This document shows positions 1-9,647 of a stretch of 18,401 nucleotides of DNA, in pieces; position 1 is the first letter of the stretch; each line of letters opens with the position of its first letter. The notes beneath the pieces are model-generated. The model was given only the letters and a program-made list of their open reading frames with translations. It did no database searches and was not told the DNA's origin. The position numbers and the translations under genes are program-made. Source of the stretch: Clostridiaceae bacterium (GTDB lineage Bacteria > Bacillota_A > Clostridia > Clostridiales > Clostridiaceae); NCBI GenBank assembly GCA_029256485.1, contig JAQSXU010000063.1:1-18401 (forward strand). Direction: 5' to 3'.

Positions 1-939
<939 letters not shown>

Positions 940-964
940 TACTTGTTATCAATCCTTATTAATT

Positions 965-993
965 ATTATAGCATAATGTGCTATTTTTTTCAC
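965..993 (-). promoter_or_regulatory. Probable sigma-A promoter of pfkA
   Basis: On the minus strand a perfect TATAAT (965-970) stands 17 bp downstream of GTGAAA (988-993), which matches four of six bases of the TTGACA consensus. Transcription would start near 958 and give a leader of about 70 nt. A separate promoter is expected because a terminator lies between dnaE and pfkA. Confidence 0.55.
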
Positions 994-1053
994 TTCCATT
1001 TACCTTAATTTTATTAAATTCTATATAAATATTCAATACCTTACGAAATAAAT

Positions 1054-1087
1054 AAAAAAATTAGAGAAGTTTACAAGCCTTCTCTAA
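1054..1087 (-). terminator. Intrinsic terminator after dnaE
   Basis: Read on the minus strand, TTAGAGAAG (1079-1087) and CTTCTCTAA (1061-1069) form a perfect 9-bp stem with a 9-nt loop, followed directly by a run of seven T (1054-1060). It begins about 24 nt after the dnaE stop codon and separates the dnaE operon from pfkA. Confidence 0.88.
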
Positions 1088-1110
1088 TATTTTGTATTAA
1101 AGTACAAAAA

Positions 1111-4100
1111 TTATACTGCTTTGAAGTTATCATCACCAATTTTTTTTCTTAATTCACTTAGTACATCAATGCTTCCATCAACCCAGAATTCTTTATCGAT
1201 TAAATATTTTTTTCTTTCTTTTTTTGTGCAGAGATAAATTGGTATATCTCCTTTATGTTCCATTAATAGAGGCTTTAATTCCTCCAAAGTAATTCTAACC
1301 ATTTTATTCTCTTCTACAAGTAAATATATACTTTGAAAATTGAACTTAATTAATGGCTGTATATCCTCGCACAGTATTTTAGGCTGCTCTTCCTCCCTTA
1401 TACTTACTCTTCCCTTAATTAAAACCAATCCATCTTCAACAAGAAGGGACTTATATTTTTCCAGTACCTTAGGGAATACAACAACCTCAATGCTTGAATA
1501 AAGATCTTCAACCACAATAAATGCCATCATATCATTTTTCCTAGTAACCTTCTTACTAATAGAAGCTATTATACCACCAATTATTACTTTAGTGCCATCC
1601 TTAATCCTGGAATTTATTTCAATATTATCTTCTTCTAAAGGTTCGCTTGAAACTAAGTCAATAATGCTGGTGCTGACAGCTTTTTTCAAAACATCCTCAT
1701 ATTCTTCCAGTGGATGACCTGAAATATATAAGCCTGTCATTTCCTTTTCCATAGATAATATATACTTTTTATCAAATTCCTTTATTTCAGGATACTTAAT
1801 TTCTATGCTGCTGAATTCTGTACTATTATTAAAATCAATAAATAAATTTATTTGGCCGCTTATGTTTTTCTTTCTGTCATTGGAAATTGAGTCTAATATT
1901 TTTTCATAAACAGCAAGCATTCTTGAACGATAAACCTTAAGGCAGTCATATGCTCCTGCTTTAATTAAGCTTTCCACTACTCTTTTATTTATACAGCTGG
2001 TATCTATCTTATTGCAAAAATCCACCAGATCCTTGAATTTTCCCTTTTGCAGCCTTGACATTACTATACTGTCAATAACATTTTTACCTACATTTTTAAC
2101 AGCGGCTAAACCAAATCTTATTTTATCATCCTTAACTGTGAATTTAGCATAGCTTTCATTTATATCAGGAGGTAAAACCTGAATGCCGCATTCATCGGCA
2201 AATCTTATATAAAATGCTACCTTTTCACTGTCTCCCATTACACTGTTTAAATTAGCTGCAATAAACTCAGTGGGATAGTAGCACATTAAGTATGCAGTTT
2301 GAAAACCTACCACAGCATAAGCTGCTGCATGAGATTTGTTGAAGGCATAACTTGCGAAATCCATCATCTGATCAAATATTTTATTTGCGGCATTTTCACT
2401 AATGCCATTTCGAATACATCCTGGTACTAAAACTTCACCATTTTCATCTACAATACCGTATATGAAATTGTGTCTTTCTTCCTCCATGACGTGATGCTTC
2501 TTTTTTGACATTGCTCGTCTTACTAAATCGCTTCTGCCCATAGAGTATCCTGCCAAATCACGTACTATTTGCATTACCTGTTCCTGATACACCATGCATC
2601 CATAGGTAACTGACAGAATATGTTCTAATTCAGGAGTGATGTATTGAATTTCTTCAGGATTATACTTATTTTTAACATACTTTGGTATTTCAGCCATTGG
2701 TCCCGGTCTATAAAGACTAATACCTGCTATGATATCCTCCATGCTGTCTGGTTTCAAGTCTTTCATAAAGGATGTCATTCCTGGTGACTCCAATTGGAAG
2801 ACACCTACAGTTTTTCCTTCGCCGATCATTTTATATACATTTTTATCATCAAAGTCTAATTTGTCTAAATCTAAAGTTATGTCTTTACTTTCCTTTATAA
2901 ATGCAACTGCGTCCCTTAGTACCGTAAGTGTTCTAAGTCCAAGAAAGTCCATTTTCAGAAGTCCTAGTTCTTCTAAAGTTCCCATGGTAAATTGAGTTAC
3001 AATATTGTCCTCATTCCTTTGAAGAGGTACATAATTTACAAGCGGCTGCGATGCAATTACAACTCCTGCTGCATGAGTAGATGTGTGTCTAGGTAATCCC
3101 TCCAGGGATCGTGCCACATCAATTAAATCTTTAGTTCTCTCTTCTTCCTCATAGGCTTTTTTCAGTTCCGGATTAATATCCAGCCCTTTATCAATAGTTA
3201 TGTTAAGCATAGTTGGAATCATTTTAGCTATTCTGTCAACCTCAGTATATGGATAACTCATAGCTCTTCCAACATCTCTAATGCATGCTCTTGCGGCCAT
3301 GGTTCCAAATGTTACTATTTGAGATACATTATTCTTCCCATATTTCTCTACTACATAATCAATAACTTCCTGACGTCTTTCATAGCAAAAATCACTGTCA
3401 ATATCAGGCATAGAAACACGTTCAGGGTTCAAAAATCGTTCAAATATTAAATTATATTTTATTGGATCAATTTTTGTTATTCCCAATGTATATGCTACAA
3501 TGGAACCTGCCCCAGATCCTCTTCCAGGTCCTGTCATAATTCCATTTTCATTTGCAAATCTTATAAAATCCCAAACGATAAGGAAATAATCCACATAACC
3601 CATTTGGTTAATAATATTTAGTTCATATTCCAGTCTTTTTTTCAAGTCTTCATTTACATCTGAATATCTTTTGCTTATTCCCTTATAACACAAATCTCTT
3701 AAATATTGGTATGGATCTGTACCTTCCGGAAGAGGAAATTTAGGCAGCTTTGAAACATGAAACTCATAATCAAAATTACATTGCTTAGCTATTTTAACTG
3801 TGTTTTCAAGTGCTTCAGGTATATATGAAAAAATCTCATACATTTCCTCTGGAGATTTCAAGTAAAATTGGTCCGAAGGATATCTCATTCTATCCTGTTC
3901 ATCTACTGTTTTTCCGGTTTGAATGCAAAGCAAAATATCATGTGCTTTATTGTCTTCTTTTCTTATATAGTGAACATCATTTGTTGCAACTAATGGCACA
4001 TCTATTTCCTTTGACAGCTTTATAAGTAGTTCATTTACCTTCAGCTGTTCCTCTATTCCATGATACTGAAGCTCCAAATAAAAGCCATCCTTAAAGGTTT

Positions 4101-4599
4101 CCTTATAGAACAGCGCAGTTTCCTTAGCTTTTTCATAGTTATCATTTAATAGATAAGTTTGAATTTCTCCGCCTAGACAAGCGCTTAAAGCAATTATTCC
4201 CTGGCTATTGTGCTTAACAAATTCATGATCAGTTCTAGGTTTATAGTAAAATCCCTCAATGGAAGCATTAGAAACAATTTTCATCAAGTTATTATAACCA
4301 GTTTTATTTTTAACCAAAAGTACTAAATGATGTGTTTCATTGCCGCCATCACTGCTCTTAATTAGTCTTGATTTTGATGCTACATATACTTCACAGCCAA
4401 TAATAGGTTTTATTCCCTTTTCCTTTGCTTCCTTATAAAATTCAACACAGCCATACATAACTCCATGATCAGTAATGGCAATACTGTCCATACCAAGTTC
4501 AACAGCCCTATCAATAATTTGTGGTATTTTGGCAGAACCATCTAATAAAGAATAGCCTGTATGTTGATGCAGGCTAACCCAGTTTACTTTTTTATCCAA
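1111..4599 (-). CDS. dnaE: DNA polymerase III alpha subunit, DnaE type
   Basis: This is a C-family replicative DNA polymerase of 1162 residues. In low-GC Gram-positives that also carry PolC, DnaE is known to extend primers before PolC takes over; polC is not in this window. The N-terminal PHP domain (about 7-210) keeps HxH (His11, His13) and TDHG. The polymerase core has GPGRGSGAGSIVAYT, the catalytic MPDIDSDF with Asp401 and Asp403, and the third acidic residue in KMDFLGL (Asp551). A helix-hairpin-helix segment lies near 865-885 and an OB-fold near 995-1075. The start codon is TTG: an in-frame TAA sits seven codons upstream with no ATG or GTG between, and AAGGTGG stands 7 nt before it. The Dabb gene lies 34 nt upstream, so the two are probably cotranscribed; a terminator follows. 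Confidence 0.97.
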   Translation of the reverse strand: MDKKVNWVSLHQHTGYSLLDGSAKIPQIIDRAVELGMDSIAITDHGVMYGCVEFYKEAKEKGIKPIIGCEVYVASKSRLIKSSDGGNETHHLVLLVKNKTGYNNLMKIVSNASIEGFYYKPRTDHEFVKHNSQGIIALSACLGGEIQTYLLNDNYEKAKETALFYKETFKDGFYLELQYHGIEEQLKVNELLIKLSKEIDVPLVATNDVHYIRKEDNKAHDILLCIQTGKTVDEQDRMRYPSDQFYLKSPEEMYEIFSYIPEALENTVKIAKQCNFDYEFHVSKLPKFPLPEGTDPYQYLRDLCYKGISKRYSDVNEDLKKRLEYELNIINQMGYVDYFLIVWDFIRFANENGIMTGPGRGSGAGSIVAYTLGITKIDPIKYNLIFERFLNPERVSMPDIDSDFCYERRQEVIDYVVEKYGKNNVSQIVTFGTMAARACIRDVGRAMSYPYTEVDRIAKMIPTMLNITIDKGLDINPELKKAYEEEERTKDLIDVARSLEGLPRHTSTHAAGVVIASQPLVNYVPLQRNEDNIVTQFTMGTLEELGLLKMDFLGLRTLTVLRDAVAFIKESKDITLDLDKLDFDDKNVYKMIGEGKTVGVFQLESPGMTSFMKDLKPDSMEDIIAGISLYRPGPMAEIPKYVKNKYNPEEIQYITPELEHILSVTYGCMVYQEQVMQIVRDLAGYSMGRSDLVRRAMSKKKHHVMEEERHNFIYGIVDENGEVLVPGCIRNGISENAANKIFDQMMDFASYAFNKSHAAAYAVVGFQTAYLMCYYPTEFIAANLNSVMGDSEKVAFYIRFADECGIQVLPPDINESYAKFTVKDDKIRFGLAAVKNVGKNVIDSIVMSRLQKGKFKDLVDFCNKIDTSCINKRVVESLIKAGAYDCLKVYRSRMLAVYEKILDSISNDRKKNISGQINLFIDFNNSTEFSSIEIKYPEIKEFDKKYILSMEKEMTGLYISGHPLEEYEDVLKKAVSTSIIDLVSSEPLEEDNIEINSRIKDGTKVIIGGIIASISKKVTRKNDMMAFIVVEDLYSSIEVVVFPKVLEKYKSLLVEDGLVLIKGRVSIREEEQPKILCEDIQPLIKFNFQSIYLLVEENKMVRITLEELKPLLMEHKGDIPIYLCTKKERKKYLIDKEFWVDGSIDVLSELRKKIGDDNFKAV

Positions 4600-4633
4600 T
4601 AATAAACCACCTTCTTCTTAAGTAGAAATTATT

Positions 4634-4924
4634 TTATTCCTGATAATCCACTGCTGCAGACCCTTCTAGCATTGGTTTTAGATAATGCAGAACCTCATTT
4701 ACATGAATTGGGTGTACCTGATATTCATCCATAGATTCCCTAGAATCAAATTTAGTTATCAACGCTATGTCATAAGATCTGCCTGAATGCACTAGATCCA
4801 CTCCAACCTGTAAATACTTAAGCTGTGGTATTTTTCCATTCATCCCCAATAAAATGTCCCTTGCCTTGTTTACATTTTTCTCACTCTTATCCTTTAATCT
4901 AAAAAAAACTATATGAGTAAACAT
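4634..4924 (-). CDS. Dabb (stress-responsive A/B barrel) domain protein
   Basis: This 96-residue protein is almost entirely one Dabb domain (ferredoxin-like alpha/beta barrel, usually a dimer). It opens with FTHIVFFRLKDK, which is typical of the family, and has the mid-domain pattern of a glycine-containing strand followed by YDIALITKFDS and a His-rich HPIHVNEV stretch. Family members include stress-induced plant proteins and small bacterial proteins of mostly unknown role; the fold also occurs in some monooxygenases and cyclases, so no substrate can be given. GAGGG lies 7 nt before the ATG. It sits between the CBS/hotdog regulator and dnaE, 70 nt from the former and 34 nt from the latter, so it is probably in the same operon. 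The domain call is good; the function is unknown. Confidence 0.85.
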   Translation of the reverse strand: MFTHIVFFRLKDKSEKNVNKARDILLGMNGKIPQLKYLQVGVDLVHSGRSYDIALITKFDSRESMDEYQVHPIHVNEVLHYLKPMLEGSAAVDYQE

Positions 4925-4994
4925 AAAAATACCCTCTTTCTTAAAAATTTTAGTAAAATTTCATTCATCTAATATGAATTTTATGTACCTAACT

Positions 4995-6299
4995 CTATTT
5001 TCTAAAAACCTTAACAGACATTATTGTTTTTGCAATAGACTCCTTGTTCCTATCATACATATTAACCTCAATTTTTGAAAAACTTCTTCCCATATCTAAA
5101 ATGTCAGTATAAATATCTATTATACTGTCTATTTGCACCGGCCTCATAAAATAGGTGGCTATGCTGTCCACAGAAAGATTGATATTATTTTTCTGCCTTA
5201 AAGATATTATTCCAACAGCTGAAAGCATCATATTCAATGAACTCCATGAAGCTGTCCCAATTGGATCTAACATTTCCGGAACTATTTTACCATAAAAATG
5301 CATTCTGCCATTTTCATATTCAAAATCTAAATTTTTTAAAATTAAATCCTCTATGGTCTCTCCAACCTGAGGTTGTTTTACGATGTATTGCAATGCCTTT
5401 ATAACGTCCTGTCTTGTTATAACTCCAACAAGCTTTTTACCCTTAACTACAGGACACAATTCAATTCCTTCCCATCCCATTATATGAGCTGTGTATGCCA
5501 CTGTAGTGTTTGGCGTTACTGTTATTGGGTCCTTGATCATGATTTTTCCTATAACATCATCTAACTTAGTGCTGCTTGAATTTTCCTTGAGAGTGATAAT
5601 CCCAACTACCTTCATTTCATTGTCCACTACAGGATATCTTTCATGCTGAGTACTTTCCATTAATTCCTTCCATCTCTTCACCGTATCATCAGCTTTAAGA
5701 TAAAATGGGTTGCTTTCCATTATATCTTCAACTAAAACTATATCTTTTTTTATAAGGCTTTCAGAAATTGCCTTATTTATCATACTTGCAATGGTAAATG
5801 TATCATAGGAAGAGGATATTATCGGCAAACACCTTTCATTAGCCAGACTTTTCATTTCATCTGAACAGCTGAATCCTCCTGTAATAAGAACTCCCGAATT
5901 ACTCATAAGTGCAAGTCTTTGAGCTTCCTCCCTGTTTCCAACAATCACCAAACACCCTGGTGTTATGTACCTAACCATGGCATCAATAGTCATTGCTCCT
6001 ATTACAAATTTATTTAATGTTTTGTGTATTCCATCTTTTCCCCCAAGTAAAGTTCCATCAATTATATTAATTACCTCACCGTATGTTAATGCCTCAATGC
6101 TTTTCTTTTCAACTTTTTCAATTCTTACAGTTCCAATTCTCGGTATTGTTGTTACAATGCCAATATTCTCACTATCTTTTATAGCCCTGTAAGCTGTACC
6201 TTCGCTTACTCCTAAATCACTTGCTATACTTCTAACGGAAATTTTAGTGCCCACCTCTAGTGAAAGTATATGGCTAATAATATCATCATGTTTTGACAT
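4995..6299 (-). CDS. HTH-DRTGG-CBS-hotdog protein (YtoI-like putative regulator)
   Basis: The 434-residue protein carries four modules. An N-terminal winged-helix-like DNA-binding segment spans about 1-60, including SVRSIASDLGVSEGTAYRAI. A DRTGG domain follows at about 70-180, then a pair of CBS domains at about 190-305 (the second contains KLVGVITRQDVIKAL), and a C-terminal hotdog fold of the thioesterase/MaoC type at about 325-434. The arrangement matches B. subtilis YtoI. CBS pairs commonly bind adenine nucleotides and hotdog folds bind acyl-CoA, so a metabolite-sensing transcription regulator is a fair inference, but no ligand or target is known to me. The ATG is preceded by a GGGGGG ribosome binding site that begins in the stop codon of whiA (TAGGGGGG), so translation is likely coupled to whiA. 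Confidence 0.85.
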   Translation of the reverse strand: MSKHDDIISHILSLEVGTKISVRSIASDLGVSEGTAYRAIKDSENIGIVTTIPRIGTVRIEKVEKKSIEALTYGEVINIIDGTLLGGKDGIHKTLNKFVIGAMTIDAMVRYITPGCLVIVGNREEAQRLALMSNSGVLITGGFSCSDEMKSLANERCLPIISSSYDTFTIASMINKAISESLIKKDIVLVEDIMESNPFYLKADDTVKRWKELMESTQHERYPVVDNEMKVVGIITLKENSSSTKLDDVIGKIMIKDPITVTPNTTVAYTAHIMGWEGIELCPVVKGKKLVGVITRQDVIKALQYIVKQPQVGETIEDLILKNLDFEYENGRMHFYGKIVPEMLDPIGTASWSSLNMMLSAVGIISLRQKNNINLSVDSIATYFMRPVQIDSIIDIYTDILDMGRSFSKIEVNMYDRNKESIAKTIMSVKVFRK

Positions 6300-6309
6300 A
6301 ATATCCCCC

Positions 6310-7263
6310 CTACCTGCCTTCTCTTCTCAGCTCTCCTGCTATTTTTTCAATTCTCCTGAGCCTGTGATTTACTCCAGATTTTCCTACAGCAGGTGTAAGC
6401 ATTTCTCCTAATTCCTTTAATGATTCATCAGGATAAGCTAATCTTAATTCTGCAATTTCCCTTAAATTTTTAGGAAGTCTTTGAAGCCCAATCTCTTCTT
6501 CTATAAGCTTAATGCTTTCTACCTGCCTTACTGCTGCATTTACAGTTTTACTTAAATTAGCAGTTTCACAGTTAACTAATCTGTTTACATTATTTCTCAT
6601 TTCCTTCATTATTCTAACATTCTCAAGCTCTAACAAAGATGTATGGGCTCCTATTATGTTTAATAAATCAACAATTTGCTCCCCCTCTTTAATATATACC
6701 ACATAACTGCTCTTTCTTTGAATTACCTTTGAACCCAATCCATAGCTGTTTATAAGTTTACTTATAGCTTCAGCATAGGTTTCATTATGAGTAACAAATT
6801 CAAGATGATAGGTTTTTTCGGGATTACTCACACTTCCTCCACCCAAAAAAGCCCCCCTTATATATAACCTTTTACATTTTTCATTCTTTATAATTTTATC
6901 TGAAATGCTATAATCAAGAGCTAAAATACTCTCATCTTCCTTAAGCACTCCAACCTGCATTAATATCTGTTTTGCGCCAACTTCTTCATTAATTATTATA
7001 AGGTAAACATTGTTTTTCTTTAAAGAATTGCTTTTTTTAACAAGAATCTTGGTGTGTATATTAAATTTTTCTTTTAATAATTTGAAAACAAGTCTAGCTA
7101 TTGCTGGGTTCTCTGTTGTTACTCTAAAACCTATTTGTCTATTAGCTCCAAGTGTTAAAGTACCGCTGACTTTCATAATTGCGGAAAGTAATGCTATAGC
7201 TTCATCTTTTTCTAATTCAGTATATCTACAAATCTCATTTTTTACTTTTAACGAAAATGACAT
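6310..7263 (-). CDS. whiA: DNA-binding protein WhiA (sporulation/division regulator)
   Basis: WhiA combines an N-terminal region related to LAGLIDADG homing endonucleases, without nuclease function, and a C-terminal helix-turn-helix. In Streptomyces it is a transcription factor for sporulation septation; in Bacillus it affects cell division. Here the N-terminus reads MSFSLKVKNEICRY, the second LAGLIDADG-like helix is YIRGAFLGGGSV, and the HTH is in LKELGEMLTPAVGKSGVNHRLRRIEKIA. I chose the ATG at 7263 (317 residues) because AGGGAG lies 8 nt before it and the family usually starts MSFS. An in-frame GTG at 7269 overlaps the yvcK stop as GTGA but is only 2 nt from that AGGGAG. The gene follows rapZ and yvcK in the order conserved across Gram-positives, and its own stop is part of the next gene's ribosome binding site. 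Confidence 0.95.
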   Translation of the reverse strand: MSFSLKVKNEICRYTELEKDEAIALLSAIMKVSGTLTLGANRQIGFRVTTENPAIARLVFKLLKEKFNIHTKILVKKSNSLKKNNVYLIIINEEVGAKQILMQVGVLKEDESILALDYSISDKIIKNEKCKRLYIRGAFLGGGSVSNPEKTYHLEFVTHNETYAEAISKLINSYGLGSKVIQRKSSYVVYIKEGEQIVDLLNIIGAHTSLLELENVRIMKEMRNNVNRLVNCETANLSKTVNAAVRQVESIKLIEEEIGLQRLPKNLREIAELRLAYPDESLKELGEMLTPAVGKSGVNHRLRRIEKIAGELRREGR

Positions 7264-7265
7264 AT

Positions 7266-8603
7266 TCACTGCTCCCTATTTTTTTTGTTTTCTTTTAAAC
7301 GCTCTGACAAATAGAAGTATTCAATAATTTTCTTTTTATCATAAAGAAGTTTTTTCTCCATTATAGTTTCAATTAGTACAGAAGAAAGTTTTTCTTCGTT
7401 ATGTCTTACTAAGCCATTAGTAACTTTTACAAAGTCCCCTTCTATTATTTCAATTCCCTTATCTTTAATGTTTTTCTCTCCAATGTCAACCATGGAGGAT
7501 CCTTCATCCTTATATTTTCTCTCAAGTTCCTCATCCATTTTTGCCACATTTACTGCTACGCAATCTACTACATCACCTGCATGCTTAACAATAGCATTAA
7601 TATGATCTGCAACAGTGTATTTATCGCTTTCACCAGGCTGAGTCATTATATTTGCTACATAAATAACAATTGCCTTAGTCTTTCTTAATGCACTAGCTAT
7701 ATCTTTTACTAAAAGATTGGGAATAACACTTGTGTAGATACTTCCAGGTCCAAGAATTACCGCATCCGCTTCCATAATTGCATCTACGGATTCTCTAAGA
7801 GCCTTGGCATCACCTGGATCTATGAAAATTCTATCTATGGGACTATTTTGTTTTAGTGCCTCTTTTGGTATATTGGACTCCCCTTCTATAACACTTCCAT
7901 TTTTTAGTCTGGCTTTTAAAATCACGTTGTCCAATGTAACAGGAACCACTTTCCCAGTTACAGCCAATACAGAACTCATTTTTTGTACTGCTTCTTCAAA
8001 GTTATTGGATATTCCATCCATTGCTGCTAAAAAAAGATTGCCAAAGCTCTGATTTTTAAGTCTTCCATCCTTAAATCTATATTGCAAAAGCTCTTCCATC
8101 AATGGCTCAGTATCTGACAATGCCATAATGCAGTTTCTTATATCACCAGGAGGAAGAATTCCCAAATCCTCTCTTAAATCACCTGATCCACCGCCATCAT
8201 CAGCTACTGTAACAACTGCAGTAATATTTGATGTGTAATACTTAAGACCTCTAAGCATTGTAGAAAGACCTGTGCCGCCGCCTATAGTAACTATTTTAGG
8301 CCCTTTAACCAGTAATCTTTTTTCATAAATTAGGTTTTCCAATCTTTTTGAATCTAATGACATGGACAGATATCCTTTATTAACCAACGCTATTATGGAT
8401 CTCATACCTTGTGTAACAGAAATATAAAGTACAAATATACCGGAAAAAATTAAAAATACATAAAATGCTATATAATACGGACTATAAATTCTATGCCTGA
8501 CAAACTCCAGCATACCAAAAACTATAAATAAAATACCCATTGCACCAAGCAATACCCATCTTTTTACCTTTATTCCGGGTCTGAGCCAATCCATTATCTT
8601 CAT
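7266..8603 (-). CDS. yvcK: YvcK/CofD-family protein with an N-terminal membrane anchor
   Basis: YvcK proteins bind UDP-sugars (UDP-GlcNAc in B. subtilis) and are needed for normal cell wall and shape on gluconeogenic carbon sources. The fold is that of the CofD transferases. Here residues 104-420 are the YvcK core, with [15 protein letters not shown] (107-121) and [12 protein letters not shown] (133-144) as the nucleotide-sugar binding loops. Before it lie about 100 residues with two hydrophobic segments (about 16-32 and 43-62) joined by a short charged turn, so the core is probably tethered to the inner face of the membrane. At 445 residues it is far longer than the soluble 317-residue Bacillus protein. 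The ATG overlaps the rapZ stop as ATGA, with AGGGGTG about 10 nt upstream, so translation is probably coupled. Catalytic activity is not established for the family. Confidence 0.93.
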   Translation of the reverse strand: MKIMDWLRPGIKVKRWVLLGAMGILFIVFGMLEFVRHRIYSPYYIAFYVFLIFSGIFVLYISVTQGMRSIIALVNKGYLSMSLDSKRLENLIYEKRLLVKGPKIVTIGGGTGLSTMLRGLKYYTSNITAVVTVADDGGGSGDLREDLGILPPGDIRNCIMALSDTEPLMEELLQYRFKDGRLKNQSFGNLFLAAMDGISNNFEEAVQKMSSVLAVTGKVVPVTLDNVILKARLKNGSVIEGESNIPKEALKQNSPIDRIFIDPGDAKALRESVDAIMEADAVILGPGSIYTSVIPNLLVKDIASALRKTKAIVIYVANIMTQPGESDKYTVADHINAIVKHAGDVVDCVAVNVAKMDEELERKYKDEGSSMVDIGEKNIKDKGIEIIEGDFVKVTNGLVRHNEEKLSSVLIETIMEKKLLYDKKKIIEYFYLSERLKENKKNREQ

Positions 8604-9484
8604 AGTTTTTTATCACCCCTATGAACATCCTCATTGATGTCTCTATGCTCAATATTTACCTTGTAATTTTTCTCTTTTAATTTTTCATAAATTACATTGG
8701 CTATTGCAACAGATCTATGTCTTCCCCCTGTGCAGCCTATAGAAACAATGAGTTGTCTTTTCCCTTCATTTAAATAATTTGGTATTAAAAATTCCAGCAT
8801 ATCTTCTAGTTTTTCAATAAATACATTGGTTTCTTTAAAGCTCATTACATAATCGCTTACAGGTTTGTCATTTCCAGAATAATTCTTTAATTCCGGAATA
8901 TAAAATGGATTGGTGATAAACCTAACATCAAAAACTAAATCTGAATCCACAGGAATACCATATTTAAATCCAAATGATACTACAGTTATTATAAGCTGAT
9001 TTTCAATTTGTCCTTCTTCTGCATAAACCTTATTTATTTCTTCCCTCAGCTCTCTAGGAGACAATTTGGATGTATCAATAATATTGTTAGCCCTATCTTT
9101 AACTTCCCTAAGTTTATTTCTTTCTAAATGTATGCCTTTGAGCACTCTGCCATCTGGTGCTAAAGGATGTTTTCTCCTTGATTCCTTAAATCTCTTTATA
9201 ATTACCTCATCAGTAGCATCAAGAAATAAGATTTCGTATTTATAGTTCTCTTTTTCTAAATATTTTAAGGTTTCAAACAGATCATTGAAAAATTCTCCCC
9301 CTCTAATATCTATAACCAACGCTATTTTATCTATTCTCCCATCTGTTTGGAAACAAGCTTCCGCAAACTTTGGAATTAATGTAGGAGGCAGGTTATCAAC
9401 ACAAAAATATCCCAAATCTTCTAAACTTCTTATTGCTTGAGTCTTTCCCGCTCCTGAAAGACCTGTTACTATAACAAATCTCAT
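8600..9484 (-). CDS. rapZ: RapZ/YvcJ nucleotide-binding protein
   Basis: This 294-residue protein has an N-terminal P-loop kinase-like domain with Walker A GLSGAGKT (8-15), a Walker B-like VIDIRG and the SRRKHPL segment. Its C-terminal domain contains the RapZ signature GCTGGRHRS. In E. coli RapZ binds the small RNA GlmZ and so controls glucosamine-6-phosphate synthase; the Bacillus form YvcJ hydrolyses nucleotides and affects competence. No GlmZ-like RNA is visible here, so the clostridial ligand is open. The ATG has an excellent GGAGGGG site upstream. It is the first gene of the rapZ-yvcK-whiA cluster, with a promoter just upstream. The link to amino-sugar and wall metabolism is supported by yvcK next door. 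Confidence 0.95.
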   Translation of the reverse strand: MRFVIVTGLSGAGKTQAIRSLEDLGYFCVDNLPPTLIPKFAEACFQTDGRIDKIALVIDIRGGEFFNDLFETLKYLEKENYKYEILFLDATDEVIIKRFKESRRKHPLAPDGRVLKGIHLERNKLREVKDRANNIIDTSKLSPRELREEINKVYAEEGQIENQLIITVVSFGFKYGIPVDSDLVFDVRFITNPFYIPELKNYSGNDKPVSDYVMSFKETNVFIEKLEDMLEFLIPNYLNEGKRQLIVSIGCTGGRHRSVAIANVIYEKLKEKNYKVNIEHRDINEDVHRGDKKL

Positions 9485-9520
9485 ATTTACCCCTCCTATA
9501 TCATATTTGCAAAATGTAAA

Positions 9521-9535
9521 AATACAATGTGTATT
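9521..9535 (-). repeat. 15-bp inverted repeat in the rapZ leader
   Basis: AATACAATGTGTATT on the plus strand is a perfect 6+3+6 dyad between the predicted rapZ transcription start (near 9549) and its ribosome binding site. It is short and AT-rich, so chance is possible. It could be an operator or a small hairpin. Confidence 0.3.
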
Positions 9536-9555
9536 AGTACAGTTTTATAGTAAAC

Positions 9556-9585
9556 ATTATAACACATTGAAATATAATATTAAAT
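9556..9585 (-). promoter_or_regulatory. Probable promoter of the rapZ-dnaE operon
   Basis: On the minus strand a perfect TATAAT (9556-9561) is preceded by TGT, giving an extended -10 (TGTTATAAT). The -35 at 17 bp (TTTAAT) is weak. It lies between the hisC terminator and the rapZ start, where a promoter is needed, and gives a leader of about 65 nt. Confidence 0.55.
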
Positions 9586-9589
9586 AAAG

Positions 9590-9632
9590 CTAAAACAAAA
9601 GATTCTCTATAGTGAGACTAAAGAGAATCTTT
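9590..9632 (-). terminator. Intrinsic terminator after hisC
   Basis: Read on the minus strand, AAAGATTCTCT (9622-9632) pairs perfectly with AGAGAATCTTT (9598-9608), an 11-bp stem with a 13-nt loop, followed by TTGTTTTA. It begins about 15 nt after the hisC stop codon. The T run is interrupted by one G, so efficiency is uncertain. Confidence 0.8.
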
Positions 9633-9647
9633 ACTTAATTCAATTAT

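Noticed and set aside
2729..2995. Plus-strand open frames of 60-110 codons throughout the window, this being one example
   Set aside because: All lie antisense to well-recognised minus-strand genes, have no recognisable domains and no convincing ribosome binding sites. They are shadows of the real genes.
4954..4983. AT-only inverted repeat between the CBS/hotdog gene and the Dabb gene
   Set aside because: The arms contain a bulge, the stem is nearly all A-T and no T run follows on the minus strand, so it is not a credible terminator.
7264..7269. GTG start for whiA overlapping the yvcK stop
   Set aside because: The AGGGAG site is only 2 nt away from this GTG but 8 nt from the ATG at 7263, and the family normally starts at that methionine.
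9485..9647. Possible riboswitch or small RNA gene in the hisC-rapZ gap
   Set aside because: The stretch is explained by the hisC terminator, a promoter and a short leader; there is no room or conserved-looking structure for a riboswitch.
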